From the NCBI RefSeq assembly GCF_963931955.1, contig NZ_OZ008337.1, forward strand, positions 1,054,001 to 1,118,000: a DNA stretch of 64,000 nucleotides, written 5' to 3'. The position numbers and the translations under genes were made by a program. Shown in pieces: positions 37,401-45,111 of this stretch. The stretch comes from Wolbachia endosymbiont (group A) of Longitarsus flavicornis. Its GTDB lineage: Bacteria > Pseudomonadota > Alphaproteobacteria > Rickettsiales > Anaplasmataceae. Positions within the stretch are counted from its first letter, which is position 1. Every line of letters starts with the position of its first letter. The notes under the pieces are model-generated. The model searched no databases, had not been told where the DNA came from, and saw nothing but the letters and a program-made list of their open reading frames with translations.

Positions 37401-40039
37401 CGGTGGGGCAAGATGAAGAACGCATAGGAGTAGTGATATTAAAAGATATTACTCCAGATCAGATTAGGGTTTCCAGTAGTAATACAGATTTGGTGTTTTC
37501 CGACGAAGTATCTAACCATGTAATCAATGTAAAAAATTGGAATAATTCTGAGTCTTATAGGATTTCTACATTGGAATTCGATTTAGGGTTAGAACCAATA
37601 ATAATCCGGAGATTAGACAGGTTTAGTTTGTCTGATATAGCAGAAATACAAGGTCTGATTAATAAAGCTTCAGAGATTTGCCAAAAGAAGGCTGGGTGCG
37701 AAGCTAACATTGAAGCTAAAAATAACGATGGCCAAACACTTTTTCATGTTGCTGCTCAAGAAGGCAAATTGCGTTCTATTAGGTTTCTTATAGGTAAAAT
37801 TGAAAGTATGAATTTTGAAGATAATTTGTATGCAGAACCTGATGAACTAGTAAAAGCAGTTCGCCAAAGAGAAAGATTAAAGTCTCTCATAAATGAAAAA
37901 GATAAGTTCGGTTATACACCGCTGCAATATGCTGCTAAAAATGGTAAGTGGGATATAGTCAATCTTTTCCTTGATAAAACTGCTGAAAGAAATCCAGATG
38001 ATGTTGCAAATAAGGATCGATTCTCAATAAGCTGGACCACTGTCCACTATGCTGTTTACAATGGTGATTTGAATCTACTTAATGATATATTTCAATTTCT
38101 TTCAGATAAAGAAACTATCATTAATACTAAAGACAGTAGTGATTGGACACCTCTACACTATGCTGTATATTACAATGCTCTAGATGTGGTAAAATTTCTT
38201 GTGAACAAAGGTGCTGATATCAATGCTAAAGATAAGGATAGTAAAAGACCTTTAGACTTAGCTGCTCAAGAGAATGACACAAGTGTAGCAGAGTTTCTAA
38301 AGCAAACGGAATTAGATAAAAAATTGTTAGCTGCAGTGCAAAATGCAGGTCTTAATGAAGTTAAAGATCTTATTAATCAGAAGGCTAATATTAATGCTAA
38401 AGACATGTACGGTTGGACGCCTTTACACTTTGCTGCTTCTCGTGATAAACTTAGTGTAGTTGAGTTTCTCTTCAATAACAATGCTAATATTAAAGCTAAA
38501 GATGTGTATGGTAATACACCATTACATGTAGCTGCCCAGTACAGTAGTAATCTTGAAATAGTTAAGTTTCTTTTAGACAAGGATATTAGCGGTATTAATG
38601 ATATAACCAATAATGGTTGGACACCATTGCATGTAGCTATACAAGGAAACAAATTAAATACAGTCGAACTCCTTCTCGGCAGAGGTGCTGACATTGAAGT
38701 TAGAGATATTTATAACCAAACATCTTTAGACTTAGCTACTCGAAAAGGTTACCTAGATATAGCAGGGATTTTGAAGCAAGTACAATTAGATAGAAAATTG
38801 TTGACTATTGTGGAAAGCGGTGGTTTTAATGAAGCTAAAGGTCTTATTGCTCAAGGTGCTAACGTTGATACCAAAGACAAGGATGGCAGTACACTACTGT
38901 ATTCAGCTGCTGAAATGGGTGATTTAGATAGAATAAAATTCCTTCTTGATAATGGCGCTAATATTGGAACTAAAAATGGGAAATATCAAGCAAATCCTTT
39001 ACATGGAGCAGTTGCAAACTACAGACTGGATGTAGTCAGGTTGCTTCTTAGTCGTAGTGCTAATATTAATGCTGAAGACAAAGATCATCAGACACCTTTA
39101 CATTATGCTGCTAACACCGATAGACTTGATATAGTGAAGTCTCTTGTAGATGCTGGTGCTAATCTCAGTGCTACAGATGATTACGGTAAAACACCACTAG
39201 ATATTGCTAAAGATAAAGGACATAGTAGTATTGAAGAATATTTAGAGAAAAAACTCAATGAAAAAGGAGAAAAACCTGTGCAACGCAGACGCCTTCATCA
39301 CTATGGGGATCACAATCGCAATCATAATCACTCATCACATAAATTCCTTTCTATAGATTCAAGTAATCAACCTGAAATAGCAACAAGCAATGCGGCAAGG
39401 ACATCTTCATGGATAAATGATTTGTTTAGTTGGGTAAAAAGCTCTATAGGTGGGTTATTAGATTCCAAACCAAATACTGCAAATTCAATCTCACAAGTTA
39501 ATGCACCAATAGATGTAAATGGCACAATAATGTTACTTGACGTGCTCATTAGAAAGATTACAGGTCAAAAATATATGTCTTCAGTAGATCAACCTGTATC
39601 CTTATTAGAAGCACAAGGTCATGCATTTAATATTACAAAGGAATTTAAGAAAGTAGTAGAGCAAGCTGCATTAAAAAGTGACATATCAATGCACAGGTTA
39701 AATATTGATTTTATGGAAATGCAGAAAGAGATTACTAGAAAAATCATAGGTGGTAAATTTGATGAGGTTTCAGGGGTTTTAAAATCACATATAGAGAAAG
39801 CATGCCCTGGTAGAGAAGCAGGATGTCCTGGTAAATTAAGTCCGAAGAGATTTGACAAGTTTATAGCTCAATTTAATAAGGGGCTGCTAAATCAATCAAT
39901 ACAACAGATATTACACAATGGAGATGGTACATTAGAAGTTGGTGGTGCAAAGCAAATGAATTTAGAGCCTCAAAGTTATTTAAGTAATGCTTCCGTTCAA
40001 GGCCATTTGACTCAGAATAAGGTTAAATTAATTTCTTAA
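31331..40039 (+). CDS. cifB: Giant CifB-type toxin, copy 1: (OTU) - 2x PD-(D/E)XK - pore-like - ankyrin - C-terminal domain
   Basis: 2902 codons. The first 26 or so codons are out-of-frame text; from Cys28 the frame is that of CifB. OTU remnant to His180 (GKRNHYNFGL). Nuclease 1: Asp491 (GYADIIL), Glu511-Lys513 (IIIELKAG). Nuclease 2: Asp870 (ERIDML), Glu894-Lys896 (GLELKA). A furin-like RKKRS is at 998-1002. A hydrophobic region at about 1110-1300 resembles the TcdA/TcdB pore-forming segment; an RTX-like GSSGEDIINFD is near 1775. Thirteen ankyrin repeats span about 2130-2640. The end (about 2690-2902) resembles the latrotoxin-type C-terminal domain reported in WO. GGAGG lies 4 nt before this ATG, so translation here is possible. 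Convergent with the Rpn gene (17-nt overlap). Confidence 0.9.
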   Translation: MLIPKVKVGLKESMFQEMVAAYFGPLRCLFWSITMAYLIPVRNDDALFRQRYEALFGNEGAVTQNLDHIRSLVRNLSAANYDDTFANLVRNVFRSRVVNYISAHENEFRNFVEGESGLSFKDYLENMRKLNTWGGEPEIRAMSEMLSARVSVSGEVETQYDNGDIRIQLFHVGAPGKRNHYNFGLERGTVDNDVELAKGLKKVMGKGRPQDFELIQLLIEEAGKKVGISRQDEDFKSFETRFQSFVDQIPSYLHSIEKAGFFTHFFLGSFSTLLDTEIAEKLNIKKIYFSFDTSRTLKVAIVKNGQIGNAEDAVNNINLFSISEGKRGHQFTSGELENILKENIASEGLTEQDIKNRIEEIKNKINGKMESRLVQIYKGKDGIFVNMEAKEILDSATSKEFYEIEKGIWSNPEGDIAGLSSSREIGVKESLKGILREISKVHSKYENSLIYDNSAREAAHHGFMVGVFMNFHYRYNLRVYPEQFAGRGYADIILLARGPNRALDSIPIIIELKAGAATPDKALQQAEKYVQGFQPNVQRVLTTAGGILCVGVNLDNPSPISDIKVSNRGKEIIPLFQDMLKSADDWDTQRIGTIELKGQVKDNLERIYHTFPGTPEKGNNHYFSRFLLGQSLLLNRVEDLKTGFKKYIFIYGDNIPTEVHPNLRELGRPAAKRARERLSTNLDASHAVVTMVLIPGNTEKLVYVINIVEANRKDVLNGLDEVLPFDRLNREIGNREIVELSLNFDTRYKSDFKRYLTVWTEKYNSLQEYNNGDNRFQGTFKEVTYPNELKETFDKALDTQSSSINEYNKLLEKIGEGTFPFKTLVNKEAHFQGILHGAFSYYSDLKLQESPETRALVLTEFQTGRGERIDMLVHGIKFVAQGGNAEEYNPIGLELKASRQGKGAQALLKEANDQINEEYKEGVTYKTLTDGDEVKFIGVVFDKGSNNPNKLILTSRTTKEGFIPVEVVHSSVHMLPTGEATQSLNKLNLNGCAKQSNRKKRSIKCLFSKDDVEKFSKGKVDENNVDKIIIDSEKFLTYVKSSQDEGKNAQLIEFIGNKNIEGDYKYLVDKVIGDQGYERYIQNERIKDLYGDVLQQNSDLTKKTKLKSRLMNAAGRIQLIRGIHGAIVSCKDGTATDCGLNLGGIGWSFASQPIENVMVKIAPKVVTSAEKVVGRIIPGTLGKQTKFVVQVAGVKFGSKIAKGTAGAIAGIFDIIDIGISANNLVDCKNREDSNNPCGEKEIRDNIASIAFSGVSFVSGVALTAASLPGVGIGVGFGLMVTHGVYSGISNIIEYEKKYDTTHGENLDIFLHTLLLSSMPYDLEHLAARNNMVNSQAKRAWKALSDSPHDVVAYGIGFGVDSDTPSLHAGYGKILMNRTDADTTGLSRIIPDPIQNATMICLPQVTSEIYEKGIKKSVPTAVHHCENTMVIADRRRMQNGTIILYNLESIDEGTIVGSNKLNNYFLIFRGNTGITGGNNTVNKFILVKPGGFSGKIIGGSNATNILDLSQSTEYDFVQAKIDYRFRPNAPGLLRLTTNLHRLINDYVDSNVDAFRYSYIGRQNKTDNVLCTYNSRRLTRNDNRDVFINSGGGLSKNEKDTVDNCKKVAIAPYTKVTGAKNDYTFYIKTTDYEAKDLYSEIDVKGTGTVIFPETNLLDDCDEISYFSTNNTLSLKIGLGQGNQYTLDIKNYIKQGSNQPNFMLIDKNGSNIIPKIEKLESSITKINSFELHTEHSLDSFDAAENHYKEILINNKDYKVFGVVRAKLQSNSAFQHMVFGSSGEDIINFDQRSMFARGGNGSDMYVIDSNIEKREIIIDNNSDDKKLDMLVMPEVPEEFSIQQCNLHLSYNNTRVQVRNYLQGNSYRHLMVMNSKGETFIPYVQSMSCAGSSVESGKLSPFFHATQTQNMFLLPKDFEGDHVVIDSNLEDIEKYKDEDDLLLTREGEIPFIIRVEDFYNDQSKWRDVNFLLWNNGNFFPYLGLQQEVDGIMDYQDKLKGDYRKIIKEYNVDFTKSISITHNQDGTLTSVGQDEERIGVVILKDITPDQIRVSSSNTDLVFSDEVSNHVINVKNWNNSESYRISTLEFDLGLEPIIIRRLDRFSLSDIAEIQGLINKASEICQKKAGCEANIEAKNNDGQTLFHVAAQEGKLRSIRFLIGKIESMNFEDNLYAEPDELVKAVRQRERLKSLINEKDKFGYTPLQYAAKNGKWDIVNLFLDKTAERNPDDVANKDRFSISWTTVHYAVYNGDLNLLNDIFQFLSDKETIINTKDSSDWTPLHYAVYYNALDVVKFLVNKGADINAKDKDSKRPLDLAAQENDTSVAEFLKQTELDKKLLAAVQNAGLNEVKDLINQKANINAKDMYGWTPLHFAASRDKLSVVEFLFNNNANIKAKDVYGNTPLHVAAQYSSNLEIVKFLLDKDISGINDITNNGWTPLHVAIQGNKLNTVELLLGRGADIEVRDIYNQTSLDLATRKGYLDIAGILKQVQLDRKLLTIVESGGFNEAKGLIAQGANVDTKDKDGSTLLYSAAEMGDLDRIKFLLDNGANIGTKNGKYQANPLHGAVANYRLDVVRLLLSRSANINAEDKDHQTPLHYAANTDRLDIVKSLVDAGANLSATDDYGKTPLDIAKDKGHSSIEEYLEKKLNEKGEKPVQRRRLHHYGDHNRNHNHSSHKFLSIDSSNQPEIATSNAARTSSWINDLFSWVKSSIGGLLDSKPNTANSISQVNAPIDVNGTIMLLDVLIRKITGQKYMSSVDQPVSLLEAQGHAFNITKEFKKVVEQAALKSDISMHRLNIDFMEMQKEITRKIIGGKFDEVSGVLKSHIEKACPGREAGCPGKLSPKRFDKFIAQFNKGLLNQSIQQILHNGDGTLEVGGAKQMNLEPQSYLSNASVQGHLTQNKVKLIS
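31388..31431 (+). repeat. 22-bp perfect tandem duplication inside cifB1
   Basis: The 22-bp unit at 31388-31409, starting GCTGCTTATTTTGG and ending TCCATTAC, is repeated without a change at 31410-31431. CifB2 has a single copy (56033 on). 22 is not a multiple of three, so the frame changes. Confidence 0.97.
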
Positions 40040-40919
40040 TCTCATCTAAAGAAAGGCCCGTAGTTTGTGATACAACGTCAATAGAGATGCCAGCTTTAAG
40101 TAAATTTTTTGCAACTTCAATTTTACCTTCAATTTTACCTTTTTGATGGCCGATTTGAATGCCTCTTTCTTCTCCAACCCTAAGGCCCTCATCAAATTTT
40201 TGAGCGAAAGCAGCAATCTCATCCATTATGCGTTTTTTCATTTGTTCATATGCTAGTAACTCTTCTTCTGACCAATTAAACTTATTCATCTCTTCATAAG
40301 CTCGTTTTATTATTATGTCACTACCAACTATTTTATCTAGGTCCTCTTCGCTTGTTTCTGCTGCATATCGAAAAAAATAACACCATTTTTCTACTATATT
40401 TTCTAATTGATCTTCCTTCGTCTTTGTAAATTTAGGTAGTTCTATGAATACGAAGTAAAAATCCTTTAAGTCATGTTCAAAGCTATTTTGATCTAAAATG
40501 ACATGATTAGATTTGTACTCAGCCTTATCTGGAAAAATAATACAATCAGCAACAGCAATAAAGATAATTTCTTTGAGGTTATGATACTCATCACCTTGAT
40601 CAGCTTGACTTGAGTAGGCTTTGGCAGCATAATATTGAGCACGCTTTTCGAAGCCCTTGGTCTTAGTGAACTGCATTTCTATAATATATCTTGAACCTTG
40701 AGAGTCTTTACAAAGAACATCGACAATACTCTGCTTTTTAGCGGCAATTTCAGGGTCTAAAATGGTAGCTAGGAATTCAACATCGTGAATAGCAGCCAAG
40801 CCAGTAAAGCCTAAAATATCGTTCAAGAAATGAATGAGAATATCTTTATTCTTCTCGGTGCCAAATATTCTTTTAAAGGCATAATCATTACGTGCATCAA
40901 GAAATTTAGAAAAAGCCAT
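40023..40919 (-). CDS. Rpn family nuclease (PD-(D/E)XK, PDDEXK_2)
   Basis: 298 residues. N-terminal text NDYAFKRIFGTEKNKDILIH is the family signature. The nuclease residues are Asp67 (IVDVL) and Glu81-x-Gln83 (IIEMQ). Rpn proteins promote RecA-independent recombination and are common in Wolbachia. The last 30 residues (VAKNLLKAGISIDVVSQTTG, then LSLDEIKKLI) match the tails of the double-HTH regulators nearby. A coiled-coil-like IQIGHQKGKIEGKIE lies before it. Tail-to-tail overlap with cifB1. Confidence 0.9.
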   Translation of the reverse strand: MAFSKFLDARNDYAFKRIFGTEKNKDILIHFLNDILGFTGLAAIHDVEFLATILDPEIAAKKQSIVDVLCKDSQGSRYIIEMQFTKTKGFEKRAQYYAAKAYSSQADQGDEYHNLKEIIFIAVADCIIFPDKAEYKSNHVILDQNSFEHDLKDFYFVFIELPKFTKTKEDQLENIVEKWCYFFRYAAETSEEDLDKIVGSDIIIKRAYEEMNKFNWSEEELLAYEQMKKRIMDEIAAFAQKFDEGLRVGEERGIQIGHQKGKIEGKIEVAKNLLKAGISIDVVSQTTGLSLDEIKKLI

Positions 40920-41047
40920 GATAAATTAACCTAAAAAGCATTAATAATTATACACAATTGTGAAGAAATATTCAACTAAAATTCAAACATAGAAGTTTTT
41001 GTATATCTTTATTTGGTAGTATTAACCTGTATAATATCTATTTCTGT

Positions 41048-41980
41048 ATGGCAAAGCATACTACTACTATCTCTCTAAGATACCAAATAGCACAAAAAGT
41101 AAGAAGCTGGAGGTTAAAGCGAGGTTATACTCAAAAAGATTTAGCAAAAAAAATCGGCGTAACATATCAAATAGTACTACAATATGAAAAAGGAACACGA
41201 AAAATTTCGATTGAAAAGTTGTGCGCTATAGCAAAGGTGTTATCAATTAATATTACGGATCTTATTCCTGTATCAAATGAAAAAATTTGCCTTAAAAACG
41301 AAGAAGAAGAGATACTAAATCTAGTAAGAGAATATAAAAAGATTAACGATCAGGAGTTACGTAGAATGCTTTGTTTACTAACTAAAATTGCCAGAGTGAG
41401 TGAAGAAAATAGTAAAAAAACGGAGAGAATAAAAATTGCAAAAGCTCTGGTTAAAGCAGGAGTTTTTGTTGATACTGTTTCAAAAACAATTGGTCTATCT
41501 GCTGATGAATGTGTTGAAGAAAAAACGGATTCTATCTACTACAAAATAGGAAAAAAGATAAAAGAATGGAGGGTATTACGGGAGTATACTCAAAAGGATT
41601 TAGCAGAGAAAATGAGCACAACACGTGACGAAATAAGCAATTATGAACAAGGAAGGGTTGCTGTTCCACTTGATAAATTATATGGAATGGCAGAGGTGTT
41701 ATCGATTAATATCGTGGATCTACTTGAACTAGCAGAAGATGCAGATGAAAGAGTAGGAAATGAATTACCGAATTTAATTGAAGAATACAAAAAGATTGAA
41801 AGCCAAGAACTACGTAATGCACTAATAAAATCTTTGTTTGAAGGGATACGAATTTGCGAAGAGAAAGTGAAAAGAGCAGAAAAGATGAAAATTGCAAAGG
41901 ATTTAGTGAAAGGAGGAATTTCTATTGATATTATTTTGCAAGCGGTAGGCATTTCTTTAGATGAAATTCAACAAGTTTAA
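41048..41980 (+). CDS. Double XRE-type HTH regulator, paralog 1
   Basis: 310 residues with two HTH_3 domains: about 12-66 (RLKRGYTQKDLAKKIGVTYQ) and about 165-222 (LREYTQKDLAEKMSTTRDEI). Each is followed by the same kind of helical tail, IAKALVKAGVFVDTVSKTIG and IAKDLVKGGISIDIILQAVG. So the protein is itself a tandem duplication of an HTH-plus-tail module. Such regulators are typical of the WO accessory block (the wtrM type). Two paralogs follow at 44154 and 45112. The DNA target is unknown. Confidence 0.88.
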   Translation: MAKHTTTISLRYQIAQKVRSWRLKRGYTQKDLAKKIGVTYQIVLQYEKGTRKISIEKLCAIAKVLSINITDLIPVSNEKICLKNEEEEILNLVREYKKINDQELRRMLCLLTKIARVSEENSKKTERIKIAKALVKAGVFVDTVSKTIGLSADECVEEKTDSIYYKIGKKIKEWRVLREYTQKDLAEKMSTTRDEISNYEQGRVAVPLDKLYGMAEVLSINIVDLLELAEDADERVGNELPNLIEEYKKIESQELRNALIKSLFEGIRICEEKVKRAEKMKIAKDLVKGGISIDIILQAVGISLDEIQQV

Positions 41981-42150
41981 AATAAAAAAATCACCATATA
42001 TTAATATCTTCACTTCTTGATGAAAAAATAAGTAAAAAAGATTGAGAAATTGATTTGACTTCACTCGAAAGCTATGGCTCTATGCCAATGCTGATAAAAA
42101 ACAGCAGTAAATATTTAAAAAAAGTTTGTTGTTAGTGAAAGGTAAATTAT

Positions 42151-42807
42151 ATGAATAAAAGTAAAGAGGAAATAGAGTTCAGAATATTAGAAAGCAAAGG
42201 CAAAGCACTACTTGATCGTGAAATAATGGAAACGTTTCTAAGTGCAGTACATGAAAGACCACAGGCTCAAGAAATTGCTAAAAATCTGGTGAATACTTAT
42301 ACGGGAGTAGGAAGGATTTTAGGTAGAGAAATGGATGACCTGAAAGTTATAGAAGGAGTAACTGATTCTGCAGTAGCAATGATTATGTGTGTTAAGGAAA
42401 CACTAGAAAGGGTACTGAGAGAAAAGCTCAAGAGTGAGCCAATAATGGACTTACAAGGGCTAGTAGAGTACTTAAACGTAAGTATAGGACACTCAGAAAG
42501 GGAATGTGTAAAAATACTGTACTTGAATAAAAGGCGCCAATTAATCGGAGAAGAATCCTATATTGGTGAAATGGAAAAAGCACCAGTATACATAAAGGAA
42601 ATTACAAGAAAAGCATTAATAAAGAATGCAACATTAGTAATAATGTCACACAACCACCCTGGGGGAAGTTTAGAACCTTCAGAAGAAGATCAAGCAGTAA
42701 CGAAGAGCTTAGCAGCAGCGTGTAGTACTGTAAGTGTTAGATTATTTGATCATATTATCATTACAAGTGGGGGTTATTTTAGCTTTAGAGAAAACGGATT
42801 GTTATAG
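42151..42807 (+). CDS. radC: RadC-type JAB/MPN+ protein
   Basis: 218 residues. JAMM metal-binding motif in MSHNHPGGSLEPSEEDQ (H-x-H-x10-D, about 166-180) and the upstream Glu in GEESYIGEM-region text. An N-terminal helix-hairpin-helix-like half (IAKNLVNTYTGVGRILGREM) follows the family layout. Despite the historical name, RadC has no firm repair role; in phage-linked copies it is a mobile-element gene. It is a standard WO cargo. It begins with ribosome site AAAGGTAA. Confidence 0.88.
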   Translation: MNKSKEEIEFRILESKGKALLDREIMETFLSAVHERPQAQEIAKNLVNTYTGVGRILGREMDDLKVIEGVTDSAVAMIMCVKETLERVLREKLKSEPIMDLQGLVEYLNVSIGHSERECVKILYLNKRRQLIGEESYIGEMEKAPVYIKEITRKALIKNATLVIMSHNHPGGSLEPSEEDQAVTKSLAAACSTVSVRLFDHIIITSGGYFSFRENGLL

Positions 42808-42913
42808 CAGAAAGTATTTGCAAATCTACCCACTATAATTTATAATGAGTAATATAATGTATAATAACAAAGTTTATTGTACACTTAAAAAGTATTTTTA
42901 ATATGAGGTTTAT

Positions 42914-44065
42914 ATGACTAGTAAAGATCAGAATAAAAAGACTAATGTTAATCACAAGAAAATATTTGGTGCTCTTGAAAGCGTTGATATAGAGCAGTCT
43001 AAATTTGTGAGTAAAATTAATAGCCAGAAGGAGATAAAACTGGAAGATACAATGCCTTTCCCTAGCAGAAACGTTCGCGAAAACAAAATCAACTATGGAA
43101 AAGGACTTGATTATATATATGGCACAAAACCTGTAAGTGATCAAGAAGATAAAAATCCATTTGCCTCAGCTTTGCAAAAAATAAAGCCAAATACAGAGAA
43201 GCTGAGCTGGTTTAAGAGTTCTATAGTAGAGGCAAAAAACGTAAATGAATTGCACAAAGTTATAGACAAAGTACTAGCTTCTGGAGCAAGGATAAATGCA
43301 TGTAATGATGGAGAATGGAGCTTCGCGGAATATGTGATACTGGGCACACATTTTCATAAATTTGATAAGGCTGATCGTAAAAAGCTAATACGTAAATTAA
43401 TGCTAAACGGTGCAGAGTTTCATGATACTTTATTGGAGAATAAATTGATAGGTGAAATCTATAATGAGCTACAACCAGAAGTTCAGCCACAGATAGATGA
43501 GAGACTAGAAGAACTAGAGAAAGCTGGCGAAAGTGCTGTGCAAGAAGGAGAATTAATAGATGTTGAGATAGATAATACAACATCGTATATAGAATTTTCT
43601 GGGAATAGTAAGGTAGAGGTAGCCAAAATACTGGAAGCAAACAGAAAATTAGGAAGTAATATTGTAAAAATTGGCAATGATGCAGTTGAGGTTAAAAGTG
43701 AGAAAGGAGGTGTAAGAAACTATACCGATATGTCAGATGGAAGTTCTGTTGTATTAGAATTTCCTACAAGCATTGGTGAGCTAAATATTATATTGTACCA
43801 GGACGTAAAAAATTGCAATCAAGTACAAGTAAAAGTAGCGGATAAGGAACTATGGGCTGAATTACAAAAAAGGGGGGAAGAAATAGGAAAAAATTGCCTT
43901 TTCGGTGGAGTAAAACTTAAAGAAGCAGTAGAGAGAGGTAATTTCACTAGATGTGGCATATGGAATGAAAAGTATGCTATAAAAGAGGTTAGCAATAATG
44001 AAGTATTGTCTCCGTGGGTAAATAGAATACGTGAAGGTAGTAAAGAAACCTTTAGAGAACTTTAA
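42914..44065 (+). CDS. WO accessory protein sharing a C-terminal domain with the ankyrin protein at 51509
   Basis: 383 residues. No known family. Its residues about 95-370 align with the C-terminal half of the 643-residue ankyrin protein: NVNELHKVIDKVLASGARIN against NIAELQKVVDKAIMSGVGLN; IVKIGNDAVEVKSEKGGVRN against IVKIGNSEVEIKTEDGKRN; YTDMSDGSSVVLEF against YTDLTEGSGIVLTF; IGKNCLFGGVKLKEAVERG against IGQNCLLGGLSVIEAIDQG. The N-terminal 95 residues are polar and unlike the partner. No ankyrin repeats. Possible secreted effector. Confidence 0.8.
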   Translation: MTSKDQNKKTNVNHKKIFGALESVDIEQSKFVSKINSQKEIKLEDTMPFPSRNVRENKINYGKGLDYIYGTKPVSDQEDKNPFASALQKIKPNTEKLSWFKSSIVEAKNVNELHKVIDKVLASGARINACNDGEWSFAEYVILGTHFHKFDKADRKKLIRKLMLNGAEFHDTLLENKLIGEIYNELQPEVQPQIDERLEELEKAGESAVQEGELIDVEIDNTTSYIEFSGNSKVEVAKILEANRKLGSNIVKIGNDAVEVKSEKGGVRNYTDMSDGSSVVLEFPTSIGELNIILYQDVKNCNQVQVKVADKELWAELQKRGEEIGKNCLFGGVKLKEAVERGNFTRCGIWNEKYAIKEVSNNEVLSPWVNRIREGSKETFREL

Positions 44066-44153
44066 TGCGTCTACAGCCAACTTTAAGGTTCCAGAGGTTT
44101 TTTCTTACCGTTATATCTGGAGCCTTTGAGCTATAGTAGAAAATATTATATGT

Positions 44154-45074
44154 ATGGTTCTTTGTATGGAAAAAAGTCTAGACTATGAAGTAGGGCAAAA
44201 AGTGAAAAGTTGGAGGTTAGAGAGAGGGTATACTCAGAAGGATTTAGCGGAGAAAGTTGGTGTAAAGTATTGGGTGATACTGCAATATGAGAAAGGGAAC
44301 CGTAGAATTTCAATTGAAAGGTTGTATGCTATAGCTGAGGCACTATCAATCAGTATTACTGATCTTATTCCTGTATCAAAAAGTTGTCTTGAAGATGAGG
44401 GAGAGGAAATATTAAATCTAGTAAGAGAATATAAAAAGATTAACGATCATGAGTTACGTAGGATGTTTTGTTTATTAACCAAATTTGTTCAAGTTAGTGA
44501 GAAAAATAGTAAAAAAACGGAGAGAATAAAAATTGCAAAAGGTCTGGTTAAAGCAGGAATTTCTGTTGACGTTGTTTCGAAAACAACTGGTCTCTCTGCT
44601 GATGAATGTGTTGAAGAAAAAACAGGTTCTATATACTGCCAAATAGGAAAAAAGATAAAAGAATGGAGGCTAGTGAGGGAGTATACTCAAAAAGATTTAG
44701 CAGAGAAAATGAATACAACACGTCACGAAATAAGCAACTATGAACAAGGAAGGACTGCTGTTCCACTTGATAAATTATATGAAATGGCAGAAGCGTTATC
44801 GATTAATATTACAGATCTACTAATAGAGAAAGATGAAGGTAGTACAGTGGAAAATGAGCTGCTTGATTTGATTAAAGAATACAAAGAAATTGAGAGCCAA
44901 GAACTACGTAATGCACTAATAAAATCTCTGTTTGAGGGAATACGTATTTGTGAGGAGAAAGTGAGAGAGATAGAAAGGATTAAAGTTGCAAAGGATCTAG
45001 TAAAAGGGGGAATTTCTATTGATATTATTTTGCAAGCAGTAGGTTTATCCATTGATATGGTTTTAGATGGATAG
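44154..45074 (+). CDS. Double XRE-type HTH regulator, paralog 2
   Basis: 306 residues, the closest relative of the protein at 41048. HTH 1 at about 10-65 (LERGYTQKDLAEKVGVKYWV) and HTH 2 at about 160-218 (VREYTQKDLAEKMNTTRHEI), each with the AKGLVKAGISVDVVSKTTG or AKDLVKGGISIDIILQAVG tail. An ATG three codons in (MEKSLDY) fits better as the start. Lies 37 nt before paralog 3. Confidence 0.87.
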   Translation: MVLCMEKSLDYEVGQKVKSWRLERGYTQKDLAEKVGVKYWVILQYEKGNRRISIERLYAIAEALSISITDLIPVSKSCLEDEGEEILNLVREYKKINDHELRRMFCLLTKFVQVSEKNSKKTERIKIAKGLVKAGISVDVVSKTTGLSADECVEEKTGSIYCQIGKKIKEWRLVREYTQKDLAEKMNTTRHEISNYEQGRTAVPLDKLYEMAEALSINITDLLIEKDEGSTVENELLDLIKEYKEIESQELRNALIKSLFEGIRICEEKVREIERIKVAKDLVKGGISIDIILQAVGLSIDMVLDG

Positions 45075-45111
45075 CTCGTAAAAAAATTATAGCAATAAAG
45101 TTTTTTCTTAA

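Noticed and set aside
37720..39260. Separate ankyrin genes within the giant ORF
   Set aside because: The frame is continuous with the nuclease and pore-like parts and has no internal stop.
43260..43640. 126-residue minus-strand frame inside the accessory gene at 42914
   Set aside because: Antisense shadow, very rich in Leu, His and Tyr, with no start signal.
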